NCBI GenBank assembly: GCA_013396525.1
Contig: VWYX01000924.1
Span: 186,001 to 250,000, forward strand
Reading direction: 5' to 3'
Length of the DNA stretch: 64,000 nucleotides
From: Chaetorhynchus papuensis
Lineage: Eukaryota > Chordata > Aves > Passeriformes > Rhipiduridae
Shown here: positions 46,101-61,100 of the stretch, piece by piece
How positions within the stretch are numbered: position 1 is the stretch's first letter
Layout of the letters: every line of letters begins with the position of its first letter
Notes under the pieces: model-generated
What the model was told of the DNA's origin: nothing
The model's database searches: none
The model's input: the letters and a program-made list of their open reading frames with translations, nothing else
Program-made: the position numbers and the translations under genes

Positions 46101-49100
46101 CGCCCTCCTGCAACCCTTGCACAAAGAGGGACACATTCTGTTCTGCCTGGGGTTTCACTGGGTCAGAAATGCTCAAAGGTAGGTCCTTCAGCTTACACTG
46201 TTAGCACCTGATTAATAAGAATCTAAATAAGCCTTTCTTGCCATTAGTTAACAAACAGGATGAAACAGTCTCTGCTTATGTTTACATAGTCAAAAGAAGT
46301 ACAATAATGGTAAATTCCAAAGTTTTACTATTCCATGGCTTTCTTACTACACCACCAAGGAACCATGAAGGAACAAGGCCTCTGTAAAAGATGGTGATAC
46401 AAAGAGCTGTACAGCTCATATGTAAGTGTCCTTGTGTATGCATGGCTGGAAATCTTGGGAATGTTTCAGGGAAGAAAAGAGTTCACTACAGAACTTATTC
46501 CTCATAGCATGTATTAATATACACTCTTCTGGTCCGTGACAGGAAGCTTACCAATCATGTTATTTATAGAGCCTCATCTGCAATAACAAGGAGATACAAA
46601 CAGTGGGCTTTGGGTTGGTTTCCCCATGCCCCAGCATCCCCTTTTAAACCTTTTTCCTAAGCTTTTGTCTGAGTCTGGTTGCTGGAGCATGCGTTCTGTG
46701 CAACGGTTTTCAGAACTTTTTTGAAAGGAGTTGAGAGTGGGATGATGGGGGAGTTAAGAACAGCTCCAGCTCTACCATATGCATGAGAGGAGACTGGAGA
46801 GGGGACTGGTGTGTGCGTGCTGGAGCTCCATGTGCATGCGGAAATGGGGATGACACAAAACTGGCACCTCGCACAAGAAGACACTGTCTCTGGCAAAACA
46901 AATCAGGGCTGCTGTACCTAAAGGCTTCATCCTCTTTGATCTTATTCAGCAGGTTATTTGATCACCCCTTAAAGCTGGGCTTTGATCTACAGATAGCCCT
47001 TTGAAGAGCCTTATCCTGTGCAAGATACAGAAGCATGTATTTCATGTTTCTATTTATCATGTAACTGTGCCCAATGCAACACCACCTGTATGAAGTACTT
47101 AGTACATTTCTAAATTTTTTCTATTTCTACACAAGTGAAAGGAAACAAAAATGTCACCAATGCCAGCAAGATGTCAAAATCAAACTGAAAAAAATCATAA
47201 ACATATTCATAAGCAAAGCTCATTAACTGCTTTTCCTCCAAAAGGCTGGGGTTTTGTCATGGGCTGGATGGAAGTTATATAGAATAGTAACATGTAGTCC
47301 AGCCAAAACTGCAGATTTCAAGAAAATTTAGCCAAAACTGCAAATTTCAAGAAAATTTGGCCAGCTTTTTTTTTTAAGCACTGTCCTGAATACTTAATCG
47401 GGTATCTGAAAAGTCTAAAAGCCCACTGAATGGATTAAAACTACACAAAGGAACTTTTATAGCCTAAAACTTTGTTCTTCTTAAACATGAATTGGAACAA
47501 AGGAACCTTGAAGATTTACTGGTCCTCTCAAATGAAGCAGAATAAAAATAAGAGTCTGATCACAAACCTCTCTAGCCACAGCGTGCTCATAGGGCAGGTT
47601 CCTTCTTTTAGTTTTGCTTTTGGATCAGCAGCATTCAGAGGATCTCTTGGGCTGCAACAGACTGCACAGATCCCTCTAGACCCTCAGAAACACAGTTTTC
47701 CTATTCTAGCTGTGCCCTGGCTGTGTGCCTGCTCCTTGCTCTTCTTGGCATTCCTCATTCATCACTCTTTCTGAACGATTTGTGTCAACTTGGTCTCACC
47801 ACCTCTGCTTTCCCCACCCTGCCCTCACGAAGCTTTTTCCCTCTGCAGTTCTCCAAGCTCTGCTGCCCTCAGGAAAGAGGTGACCCCTCTCTCCCCTTGA
47901 GGGTGCCAACTAATCCAGAAGGCAGATCCAGCCTCAGGCAAACAAGCAAGTGCCTTTTTCCTTCTAAGGACCAGCTATGCCCTTGTCAAGAGAACAGAAT
48001 ACACACTAACTGTGAACAAACAAAATAACGTAAATCCCACCACTCACCTTGGAATTTGTCTGGCTGACCTTTAGGCATTGGAAAGCCTATTGCATCATCC
48101 AAGCAAGGCACCTGAGCTTCCTCTGTAGTGCATAAAAACCATTAAAATAACATCTACAGCGCAGCAATTATGGAAGCTAAGGAAGGATAAGCTCCTCTCC
48201 CTTATCATCATCATAGCTCTTCAGTGACTTTTATTTTCAGGGCATTTTAGCACACTTTATTTAGTCGTATCAAACACTGATGGTTGCAGTAGGAAGCTGG
48301 ACAAAATACTCATTCCTACAAGCCATCAGCAAGAGGTAACATGATAAAAGCAGCACAGTGTTTGTCATGCAGAATAGGATCTAGACAAGCACCTCCTGTA
48401 ACCCTGACTGAAGCTACCAACACCTTGACACTACTGCTACTCTGAGAACAACCTCAGCTGATCAGTCCAATAGATCCTTCACAAAAGTTCTCATCCAAAG
48501 ACAAATGCTTAAGTGTCAAAGGGAAATCGGTGGTCACAGGTGACCTTGTGCAAGACACCCTGTGCATGAAGCTTGCCTTAGCTGGCTTGACATGTTTTCT
48601 TTGCAGTTCACACTCCCTCCAAACTCCAGCCAACCACGTGTGCTTCCCTAGTAGTTACCTCAGCTCTGCCCTGGCTTATGTTGCTCAGTTTCACGCATTA
48701 GGCCACTTGGTAATCAACATCAGCTGCTGCAGAACACAACAATTTTCTACTTCTGCAGCAATTCGAGGTCCAGTTCATCACCCCTAAATGCAGTATTAAC
48801 CCTCCGGTCTATATTACAGAGAAAAATTGTGTAAGAGGGTGGTGCTGTTGCCACTGTAAAAACTTTAACTGGGGAAGAGTCTTGCCTTGGAACCTGGGGT
48901 CTGCCTGTGGAAAGGTACTTCATAAAGTTTCTAAATACAAAACCAGGTCAGTGTTAAAGAGCATGCAAGAGGCTTCCTTCAGCTTACATTTCACAAACCA
49001 ATCCAGAACAGAAGTCACTTGTTGACAGTGACACGTTTTCTCTTTGTGTTCTACATGAGCTGCAGCAATGTCATGTACAAATACAGAGTCAGTATCAAAG

Positions 49101-52100
49101 GCTGTATGCAGACTTCAAGGGAGTCAGTGTTACCTGAAAGTGTTTTTGTACTTTCCACATATCACCAAAAAAAGAAAAAAAGAAAAAAAAATCAAGCCAA
49201 AACAACCTTTGTTAAACACACACACACTAAACTCCCCTCGTCTTTTAATCTTTATCACAAAACAAACTCAAGAACCTGGAACAGTTGCATTCAAAGTCTT
49301 TATAGTATTTAGCCTAACCTTCTCTCCCCTTAGCACTGTGCACTTCACCTGGACTTCCAGGCTGTCTTCTTCCGGCTGATGGCAGAACAGATCACTTATT
49401 CTCCTTTGTGACAAGGTTCTCATACCTTTAACCGAGCCAAGTCTGGGTGCACATAATTCTGTCCTTCAAAGAGCGTGGCTGTAAAAGTTTGTTCAGCAAA
49501 TGAATCGATCTGATTCAGGCAACAGCAGTCAAATTTTCAATTGCAAGGCCTATAAAAAGTCCATCTGAGGTGCAAGTCCTTCCAAAACCAAACAGTTTTG
49601 CAACAGTAGCAGCAATTACTCAAATCATAGTTTATTTTATTATGTAAGCCTACTCTGGTCTGAGTAAAAAAAAAAAACAACCATTTATTTTTCTGTTTAT
49701 TTTAAAGTCAGCCAATCTCTGAACTACCAGTCTGAAGCCCTGTATCTCTGGAAGTTTTGTTAATGGACCTAAAATTATCTTCCATACTCCAGTGCTGGCA
49801 GTTTTCCGGAAGCTCACAAGACTGTACAAGTTGTTACACTGTCTCCTTCTCACCCTCCATCCCCTCAGGCACTTTGATTCTCTCTGTTTCACTCCCACTC
49901 GTTGCCTACCACTCCTCCTCCCTGGCAGCCCAAAGGTTCTGCACCAGCTCTCTGCAGGTTCTCTGCTGTGGGCAGCAAGCGTGGCACATTTGCCAGCCTC
50001 AGATGGTATTTTCACTGGTCTTGGTGCTTCTGGTTGGTGTTTAAGTGGTTCTAATGATAAGTGCCCTGCTCAGAAGGTTTGTGTGCCTATCTGCCACTGT
50101 CAATGGGCTGAACTTGGGTAGCCACACGCCTGAGTTAGGTGTAAATTAGACTGGATGGTGAAGCCTTGAAGATAATTGAGATACCAAATACAATCTGATC
50201 ACAGAATAGGAATAAAGATAAAATATCCAGCTATCTTGTCCCCTTGTCTGTGTGCCACAAGCGATATTTATGTTACTGGATAAGCTGCAAAATGAAGCAT
50301 TTAACAACTGAAAAGCAACTAAGCCCACAAGACATCAGAACACACAGTGTAACTGTGAATTTCATTATTAGATGCTCTAAGTTTTAAAGGTGAGATGGTC
50401 CTACTGATGCTTTTCTAGTGCCTTCCAAGGCACCCAGAATATCATCCATTTATTAATTCACCTGTAAAACAAGGACAAAAACATACCAGGCTGCAAAAGA
50501 TATTTTGGGATTTTATTAATTCAGATTAGCAAAGTATGTGAAGAGCCTCCAGTAAAATGCACTGAGAAACTGAAAGACATTATTTTTAGTCTGCAGATAT
50601 TTTGGCTGATTTTTCCCCAGTAAGAACAAGAATAATTAAAAATTACGGGTTTTTTCTGAATTTTTTTGAGATTAAATTCTGCATTTGCAAAGCAGTCCAG
50701 GTATCAGAGCTTTACACTTTGCATAGCAGAAAAAATCACTTTGAAATTCTACTGAGACTTCCCAAGCTGAACCAATTTTGGACCAACCACTTCAACATCA
50801 GATGGAGATGGATTGAAAGATAAAATTCACACGACTGCTGCAAACTCTGGAGATCCTTTTCATTTGATTCTTAGTATGGGAGAGACCTTTCCCTTCCATT
50901 CTGTGCCCTAAAGCCCCTCCAGTGCAACCTTAGAGGCAGCAGTGTTGCCATCTTCCCACACAGTTGTGAGCAGCCCTGTTCTGATGGAAGAATCCCTCAT
51001 TATTTGTGTTACAACTGCTTTTTAAAAGCCCCTGCTCTGTTCAGGACTAGCTGTATTAGCCAGTGTGCCTATACACACTAACAGAAGGTTCTTGGTCTGG
51101 AAAACTTATATAAAGAGACCCAAAGAACAGAAAACAGTAGAATGAACCTCATTTTCTGGAGTGGATAACCAAGACAGTGAGATAGTAATTTTCCAGGGGC
51201 ACAAAAGACATAGATATTTCACAAGAATCACAGGTTCAGTGTCTAACTTTTAGCTCAGATCTTTCAAATCCCAGATCAGTTCCTCAGCTGTTCTCTCCCC
51301 TTGATGTAATGCTGCTTTAATTCTTGGGTAGCACTCTGATGATAAGCCACAGTCTGCAGAACTCAGACCATACCAGGTCACCTATGGGAACTTGAGAGCT
51401 GCCATGGGAACATGAAGAACTGCTGCTCACCCATCTTCCACCCTGACCACGTTATAGTCCCTTGATGTGGGAAGTCAATGGAAGCAGAGAAGGGAAAAAC
51501 TTCTTATTAGGAGTATTCAAGGGAAGTCCCATGTGCATATCAGATGCAGCCTATCATACTGTAAGTGAAAGGAAGCTGGTAAAAATTCAGCTCAGGTGGC
51601 CCTGCAGCAGAACAGAGAATGTCAGCCTGAATCAAACAGACCAGCAAGCAGCACCCCAAATTATTCAGCAAGTTTGCAGAAACTGAATTAATCATTTTAT
51701 ATCCAGCTTCTAAAATGCTTTTGTTTAGTTAACAGTACCCCCAGGCAATGAGACCAGTGATATACACTGAAAACTATTGCTGCAGTTTCTCTCACAACCA
51801 TGCTATGGCTGTCAGCAGCTGATGAGAGGAGGAAGAATAATAACAATAATAACAATAATAACAACAACAATACCCATCATCATCATAAATGCAAAACCAG
51901 ACTACTTCTTTTTGTTACAGAAGGGAAGGCTGAGGCCACAGTATTTGTTTTCATCCACTTTGAAGCCTTCATTAATTTAGTTCAAGAAGAAAATTACAGC
52001 AAATACAGAATCACAGAATAAGCTGTCTTGGAAGGGAACCACAAGTCGATCCAACTCCTGACCCAGCACAGAACACTCCAGGAGTCACACCATGTGTCCA

Positions 52101-55100
52101 AGACCATTGTCCAAATGCCTCCCGAGCTTTGTCAAGCTTGGTGCTGTGACCACTTCCCTGGGGAGCCTGTTCCAGTGCCCAGCCACCCTCTGGGGGAAGA
52201 ACCTTTTCCTAATACCCAACCTACATCTCCCCTGACACAGCTTCAGGCCATTCCCTCGGGTCCTGTCACTGGTCACCACAGAGGAGAGATCAGTGCCTGC
52301 CCCTCCTCTTCCCCTCACAAGGAAGTTGTAACTGCAACGGGGTCTCCCCTCAGTCTCCTCTTCTCCAGGCTGAACAGACCAAGTGACCTCAGCCGCTCCT
52401 CATACGGCTTCCCCTCAAGGCCCTTCTCCGTCTTGTATTGTGGCACCCAGAGCTGCCCCCAGCACTCGAGGTGAGGCTGCCCCAGAGCAGAGCAGAGCAG
52501 GACAATCCCCTCCCTTGCCTGGCTGGTGATGCTGTGCCTGATGCCCCCAGGACAGGGTTGGCCCTCCTGGCTGCCAGGGCACTGCTGACTCAGAATCAGC
52601 TTTCCATCGACCAGGACCCCCAGCTCCCTTTCCATGGCACTGCTTTCCAGCATCTCATTCCCCAGTCTGTCCGCACATCCAGGGTTGTCCCATCCCAGGT
52701 ACAGAATTTGGCACTTTCCCTTGTTGAACTTCATATGGTTGGTGACTGCCCAGCCTTTTAATTTATCGAGGCCTCTTTTTGGAGCCTCTGCCTTCAAGGG
52801 AGTCAACAGCTCCTCCCAGTTTAGTATTAGCTGCAGACTTGCTTAGTGTCCCTTCCAGCCCTGTATCCAAGTCATTTATGAAGATGTTGAAGAGCACAGG
52901 GCCAAGGGTGGAGCCCTGCAGAACCCCACAAGTGACAGGTCACCACTCTGGTGTCACTCCATTCACTGTAACCCTTTGTGCCCGACCTGTGAGCCAGTTG
53001 CTCACCCATCCCATGATGTGTTTATCCAGCTGTGAGCTTGACACTTTGTCCAGAAGGATCCTGTGAGAGAGTGTCGAAAACTTTACTGAAATCCAAAATA
53101 TTACATCAACTGGCTTCCCTTAATCAATTGGATGGGTTGCCTTGTCATTTAAGGAAATCAGGTTTGATAAGCAGGACCTTCCTCTCACAAAGTCCTGCTG
53201 GCTATGACAGATGACTGCATTGTCTTTCAGGTGTTTTTCAATACCTCCCAGGATAATCTTCTCCATAACTCCAGTTTCTCTCATACAACAATTTACCATC
53301 AAGAGTACCTAAGATACACTGTGATCTGCAGCTCCCTTTCTGTTTGGCTAATACCAGGCTCTACCATCAAAGTATTGACCAAGCAGAGGCTGAATAAAAA
53401 GTCCTCTGGAATAAGAAAAAAAGAAAAGTAAATCGCACACTTCCAGGAACTGACTATTCATTCACAATCTGCTGACTGAAAAACATGAAATCTTCTGGGC
53501 CATTTACAGTCAACTTCAGGATACTCACGATAACAACATCATCACGGTTATGTGGAAAAGTTAAGTGTTCTACCTTTTGCTACATGGTTATAACTTTCTC
53601 TATAGCACATTTTCATCAAGCAGCTTTGTGTGTTGATTCTTGCTAACTGCCATCTACAGAGCTCTAGAAAAAGCCCTTGCAGCCTGTTCTACCACGTTTG
53701 ACACTGATTTTCTTAAAAGTTCTACCTTTATTATTATCTCAGTATTTTTTTTAAAGGAAATATCATTCATATTACTTCATAACTTGCAGTATTTGCAACA
53801 GCACTACATAACCAATATGTTTCAACCAGAGGCCAGGACGAATTCAAGTGAAGAACAAGGCTATCTCCAGTTGACAAAAAACCGAGTCAGGCATGTAAGC
53901 AAATGCTCTTCATCTATTCAAATCAAGGATTCTACAAACACACAAGGTCACCATGACCAGAATGCCAAGAAACTAAAGAAGGAGAAAATAGTTGTTTAGT
54001 GCAGTAACAGTATAATTTTTCTTCCCAGACAGAGTGACCTCAGAACTTGCCATATCTTTTGGAAACACTGCTCCTTTTTTGTAAGGAAGAACTGAAGCTA
54101 TAAGTTGTTTTGTTTTGTTTTTTTTTTCTGAATGTTTCTTTTCTGGTATTTTATATATTCAAAAACATTGCTGTCCAAGGTAAAAGAGTGATTTGCTGTC
54201 TGCTGTAACCAAACAGAACACAAGGGAAGCAAAGAAAACAGCCACATAGACTGAAGTAACCCAGAACCATCATATTCTCAAAAAGGCTCTTACCTAGTGC
54301 CTTTATGGACTGAATATATTAATTAATCTATTCTCAGAAACCTCAGAAGCTACAGCAGAACCTTAAATAGAACAGTCCAAAGGAAAAAGGAGGGAGGAGA
54401 AAAATACTCAAAAAATGGAAAGACAGGGAATCACCAAGGAAGGCAGACATCCTCTGACTGCAGCAGAACACTACCACCTAAAAATTCTGACGATCAGCTG
54501 TTTGTATTGCTGACAAAGACTGTTTGCACGAGGAGGGTATACTCTTATTTTTAAACAGTATTAAAACCCTCCCACAGGCAAGGTAAATCACACTGTAATC
54601 CAGTGCAGCTGTGAGAAACAAGCCCTGGAGAGAACCCTGCAGGCTACCTTTGATCAGCCCAGCAGTCTAAAATTACATTGTATATTTGTCTATACTAGGC
54701 TGGTATCACACCATCAGCTGCTCTGTTAGAAGTCTACCTCTTTTTCTATAGTAGTGGGAAACAAAACTTCTCCCTTTAATCCATCTAAGATACGTAAGCA
54801 GAGATACAACAAAGATATGGGATTTTGAAATGTATTGATTTAGTGTTATTTAAACACAAACCAAGCAAATGCCAAAAGAAACTAGGCAAGCACTTCTGAA
54901 ACTTTGTGTGGTCACTTTTAAAATAAAATGGGAGCCATCAGTATGAGATACTAAATCTGTAACACCCCCCTGAAGCATGGCATTTATTCAAAGCTCGCAG
55001 AGAACATGACCAGGAAGATGCAATGCAAACAGGATGTGGAAGCATTCATTTTGCAGAACAAGACCTGCAGATGGACAGCTATTACCCAAACTCTGTTCAA

Positions 55101-58100
55101 TCAGAAAAACCCCACCTCCTCAAGGCTGAATAGAAAATTTATGTAACTCACAGCATTTATAAGAAACTTGTGTTCATCACAGTTGCTTAAAATAACCACT
55201 TCTTTAATAACACACACCTACTACTTTGGGATGCGCTCAGTCTGAGTGCAAAGGGAGCCCTTATGATTTCTAAGCCAGTCTTTCAGTCTTCTTTCCCACC
55301 TGCCTAGGGATACAATTAGTCTTTGTGATTTCAGATCAGATTAAATGTCTTCGTGCGTCTGCAGAGCTGAACAGTACCAAGGCCTTGACCAAAAAAACCT
55401 GAGTTTTCTTAAGAAGTAAATATTCTACCCTTACCAAAATGGCTAGTCCTGTGACACTTTGCAGGAAAAGGCCCAAAAACCTAGCTCCAGGATAGCCTGG
55501 CACACTAGCCATTCTGGAGAGTAACTAGGAGGTCTCCATGGTAGCTCAGGAAGTCAAGGAAGATCAGTAACCTATGCTGTAAATACTTTGTGGCACAGCC
55601 CTGCTCTCCTTCAGTCTCTGGGCTCCTATTGCTAAAATAGTGCAAGTTATTCCAGCCTGGAACCAGGCAAGAGGTACCCTGAAAGAAACATTTCTAAGCC
55701 AGAGATTGACATAAGGGAAAGACAGGAATGCAGATGGGAACCCTGAAGCTTCTGAAGTTGATGCTACTTTCCAGGAGGACATACAGAATCTTTGACAAAA
55801 TGTTGTTAACTTCCTGCAAATGTCCAGAAATCCCAGTTAAAAACGTGTCTTGCCATCCGGGGATGACAAAATATCGTAGTGTCAGGTAGCAGAGGAAACT
55901 GCAGAAAAACCCCTACTATATAGGCTAGAGGGGCTTTGGTAGCCAACTAATTAAAAAAAAAAAAAAGGCACTGCAGCAACTGGAAATGAGATGCAAATGT
56001 ACTCTCAGTCCTCTCCCAGAGGGCACCAGCACCTTCTCTCCAGAGGATGAAAGCAGCAGACTCTCCAGTATCATGTCACTGTGGTGGCAGTGGGCCTGGT
56101 AACAGACAATGCAGTATCTTTTATTAACTATTCTACCCAATTATTCTAATTTGGGATCACTGAACTCAAGCCCAGTGACCTCACATCCAGTATGTATTTA
56201 GGCAGCAACAGTTGCAGTGATAACACGTTCAAGTTCAGTAGCTCTGGAGCCGCAGACAAGGAGTAGCAGATAAAAGCGGTTTTTTCCCAACTGTAACCTT
56301 GCCAACATGCCTCAATCACACGGGATTTAAAGCAGAGTTAGGTCTTGAGGGCTCTGTCAATATTTAGTCTCCTGATGGAGACTGTCAGTCACCACTAATA
56401 ACAGCAATCTTCGACACATAAGCACCTAGCCTTCAAGAATCAAAGTGAGCCTACAAGCTCCAGCTCCACATGACACTGAACAGCCACCATATGACAGCAA
56501 CCTTGCAGCAATAACAAGCCACATCTAAAGCAAGCCACTTGCAAGGAAAAGGCTCCTCCACTACTACTGCTCTGATTTTTGTTCTAATCTCTGCACAAAA
56601 ACATATTGCCCTGAGGGGGAAACCCCTCTTCCCATCAAAGGACTGCCTGTCACCTGCAAGGAGAGGCTTGGAGAAGACAGCCTGCAAGAAATAGAGCTCT
56701 AAGCTGGTCACCTCAAAATTGCAAGCTGGTCATGTATCCATGCCACTACAAAGCACACACACACACACACACGTGATCAAAGCAAACAGGGCAGCAGGGG
56801 TAGGGTGGGTGCCAGGGCCTGCCAGACCTCTGCAGGGCATATTCAGAAGCAAAACAAACATCAGGAGAACTTGCTATGAACACTGAATTCATGCCTGTAA
56901 AAATTAATTCTTAGATTCTTGACTCTCAGCTGCTCCCAGGGCTACACAGAGCTTTGAGAAGAACAAATAATTATCAGTTTTGTTCCTGGTGCAGCCAGTG
57001 CAGACTCCATGCACTTTAAACCTAGGAAAGCAACTCACTGCCACAGGTGTGGTGTTTGGCATCCACACAGACACAGGCTTGTTTCTGTCAAGAAGATGTA
57101 ATACTTTTGGAGGTAAATTTCCAGTCATACACCAACATACTGACAGTCTAAAACAGTGGTGACAACTCACAGCTGCAGTCACATTGCAGCTGTGGGTCAT
57201 TAGAGCACAGCTATCTTAGCACTTCCTTTCTTCCAGATCCCCTGCCTGTGCACAGACAGGTGACATGGAACAAGGCAGGAGAAGTCCTGAACCTACAGAG
57301 CCCTTGGGCTTGGTGAATCAGCAGTGTCAGCTCAGAAAAAGGGGGCTGCACCAGGGGGAAGAATCCACCTCCACAGACAAAAACTACCCTGTCTCCCAGC
57401 TAAGAGGAGCTTAGCTCCGCCTAGAACACTTTTTCATTAGACCTGCAGAGGCTAATATAGAAACTAAAAACTGAAAGAACAGAGTCAGATGATTGACCCT
57501 AAATAACATCTAAGCAATTCAATCATGTCTTTCCCATTGCTGGCTTAGACAGCAGGATACTGTAACTCGTATTGATTGGTCTGTTTGCTACTCTAGCTGA
57601 CAACAGTCTATGTCTGAATGAAAGTTTTTATTTTTATTACATGACTCAGACTATCGAGCAGATAATCAATTATATTAAAATCTTCTTTGTTAAAGAATTA
57701 GATTTAAAAAAATCTCATTTCTCTTAAAGACATTATGTACTTCATTGTCAACACTCTTAGCAGGGCTCACTAGGCTATAGGAAGAATTCCACACTGAAAC
57801 AGCTATAAAGGCATTACCAGAAAATGAGTACCTGGAAGCTCAAAAATAGCCTTTATATTCCTTTACATCTTCCACTGAATTATTCTTTATGTGAAGCAAT
57901 ATGAAAATGTCTTGCTGCTAATGTAGCTCTTGGAATGAACATGAACATTTTAGGCCTCACACATACATATTTTTCAGTGCTAGAGATTCACAGGAGGTCT
58001 ATAGAAACAAAAATCTTACAGCAACAGCGCTCTTTGGGTCATGCTGCTATCCCTATTTAACTGACGTGATTAACTGAGGCAGAAAGATATTGAACTTTTT

Positions 58101-61100
58101 GTCCAAGGTCACACAGTGAGGTCAGGAATGGAGCTAAAGCAGACTCCAGCTTTTTCAGTTCACTGGTTTGTTTTAAACCATCTAATCTCCCTTTCAGCTC
58201 TTTCAGGCAAAAGTACAAAAGACTTGACACACTGTTGCCGCTTAGAAGTGCAAATCCCCAGTGTAAAAAGAATGCAGGTTAGCATTTAAAGCAAGTGTAC
58301 GAAAATCCCTTTTCAGCCCACTGGACACAGAAATATTGCAGCACATCCCATCCCTTTAATAATATCTCACAACAGAAGGTACTTGACTCACGTTTCATGT
58401 ACTGCCAATTCCAAGTAAAAGCTCTTAGGAATACTGAAAGTTACACAATCAGCCAGGAACCTGTAGCTGATGTAGACTCCTGGAATCACGTATTATAACC
58501 AACTTTTTAATTTGTACATGAACAAAGTTAAAAAAAAGTTAATTTCTACAGTATTGTTCAAGTGTTTTACGAATACTAAGTAATCATCATGACAACTCCA
58601 TGACAAAATGTTACTAATCAGCTATTTCAACACAGAAGCTGCACAAAGATGTGAAAACTAAAGCTATAGCTTCAGACCTAAGCAATAACAAAAAGCCTCT
58701 AACTGCTCCAGAGGCCAAAAATATACAAACATTAGTGTAATGAAATATCAATGCCAGCAAACTCAAGCAGTGACAGGATTCCCTGGCCACCATCCCCTTG
58801 TTCCAAGGTTTTCCATTACAGATTTTGCATCCTGGTCCATGCTAAAGGAGGCCAAATCAATGCACAATAGGTTGCTTTTTTTCCTTCCTTACTGAACTTA
58901 AACAAAACAGCTTTCTTGATAATGCACACTGTGCTGCATTTATCCCTACCCCTCCAAGCATTTTCATTTCTTTATGATGAAGAAGAAACACAACTCCATT
59001 TCTGTTGGACTTTGGTTGCAGTTAGCAACTTTTATTTCTAAGTGATAGTGTGTCCTGAAAGTTCAAAAGACTCGTGTTCTGTAAGAGTCAGATTTAATTA
59101 ACTTTTTAAGTCCTCTTCCAAGCTTTCTACAGCAGCTACTGCTTTGCCATAGGTGTAATTTTTTTCTTTCAATGTCAGAACTGCACCAGTAGAAACAGAG
59201 TGAAATAGCACCCAGCAAAAAATGTGTAATTGAACAACCTGGATAGCAAGATTTGATAGTGTATTTTAAAAAAGAGCTTAAATTATTCAGACACACCATG
59301 AGAATAAGTGGGACTTGAAGTAATTTCAGAAACCCCATTCTTATTTGTAATTTAAATATCTAAATAAAAGTCCTCAGCTGCTCCTAGGATGTTAGCATTT
59401 CAAACCTCATAGCTCTGTGTGCATAGCAGAGCCTGTGGGTGCTTCCCCTCCTTGAAAAGCTGCAGTCTTGGGTGACACCCAGAGACCTTTTTTAAACAGC
59501 TCTTATTAACATTGCAAAGAAACATCTTCAAGATGGGCATCAGTGTGACTGCTGGCCTTTTACAGGGGTGCTGCAAAAATAAGTAAAGAGCAAACAGCTG
59601 TTTATTACAGTAGATGTGGAGGGAACCTTCCACTTCGAAGGTCCACATACCAGCCCCAGAGGCAGACCAGGACAGAGAGAAAGAGGCACAGAGGGACACC
59701 AAGAGCAAGGCACCCAAGTAGTCTGGGACCTGGCTAGAGACTGCAGCTGGAGGACAAGAACAAGCATCACAACTGCACTACAGAAAGCTACAGAAAGGCC
59801 TGAGGTGAGACCACCAATGGCACAAAAGAATGAGCTGCATTCCAGGAGCTGAAGCCAAGTGTGATTTAAGAGGCTGACAGCTCTCCAAGAGTTCAGTGAG
59901 CCAGCCAGACACTCAGAAGGAGAGTGCCAGTGTACAAGAAGGATGCAAGGAGCAGCAAGATCTGCAGAAGGGCACATATCCTACTGCATGTACTATCTGC
60001 TGGGGACAAGTGTTCCACAAGGCAGCAATCTGCCACACTGAGCCCTTCAATCAAACCACAGCAATTTTGGGAGTGAGCACGTTCAGCACAGCTCCTTACT
60101 GCCTGCTTTCCAGATCCAATAGGGCTCTTCATACACCATTACCAAGAGGCTCAAACCAGGCTTTTGTTTAGTTGTCTTCCCTACTACCACAGAGGAGGTT
60201 TTAATAAAGTATTTATAAGCTGGTTTATAATGAAGGATATTTTTGGCAGAGAGCTTTACTGACCTGCAGTGCCAACAAAATATTACCTGCTTAGTGAAAA
60301 TAGCCCAAAGTTCCATTTCATTCTTAGCAGTATACACTTGGTATAAATTGCTATCTTATTAAAGTATAATCCTCAAAATAGAAGAATTCTAATTCTTTCT
60401 TCAACCCTAAACATCCTGCAAAACCAAGAACAGACTGAAAGGGCTGTTAACATTCACACCCAGGTTAGATATCTGACTTGCCACAAAGTAATTATTACAT
60501 TTGTTACATATTTAAGATATAATTAACAGCACAGGTGATTGGGAAAGATTCAGTATATAAGTCAAATTCCAACACCTTTACTCACTTCAAACAGCACTTT
60601 GCCTTGAAAGCAATGACAGTGATTTCAATGGCAAATAGGGTAGTCTTTAACAGGAGCTGAAGTGACCCAAACAGGCCCATTTTTGTAGTGAACTTGGTCT
60701 TCTCCTGTGTTTACAGACAGACTGCACACACATCAGGATCTAGCATATATAAACAACAAGTTGTAAAGAGATCCAGAAGTCCCAATGATAATGCACTATT
60801 TGCATGACAATTAGATGTACCTTAACCACTAGAACACCAAGTCCAAATTATCTTCATGGTCTGTAAATAACCTCTTTCAGTAATGAAACTGCTGTTATGG
60901 TTTCTGCTACTCCTATTTGAGACAAATATTGGGACCACAAAGTGCAGCTGTGAGCTTCTCCGACAATTCCAGTTCAATTCCAGTTGGGAATGACAAAAGC
61001 TGAGATACCTTAGTCCCTTTATCCTCAAGGACAAGCTACAAGCACTGTCTGAAGAGACAGATTAATTTCAGGCAATAATTAGTCTTGAGAGCAGCTGTAG

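Noticed and set aside
51777..52021. Asn/Ile/His-rich open frames
   Set aside because: They are translations of the AAT/AAC/CAT microsatellite, not proteins.
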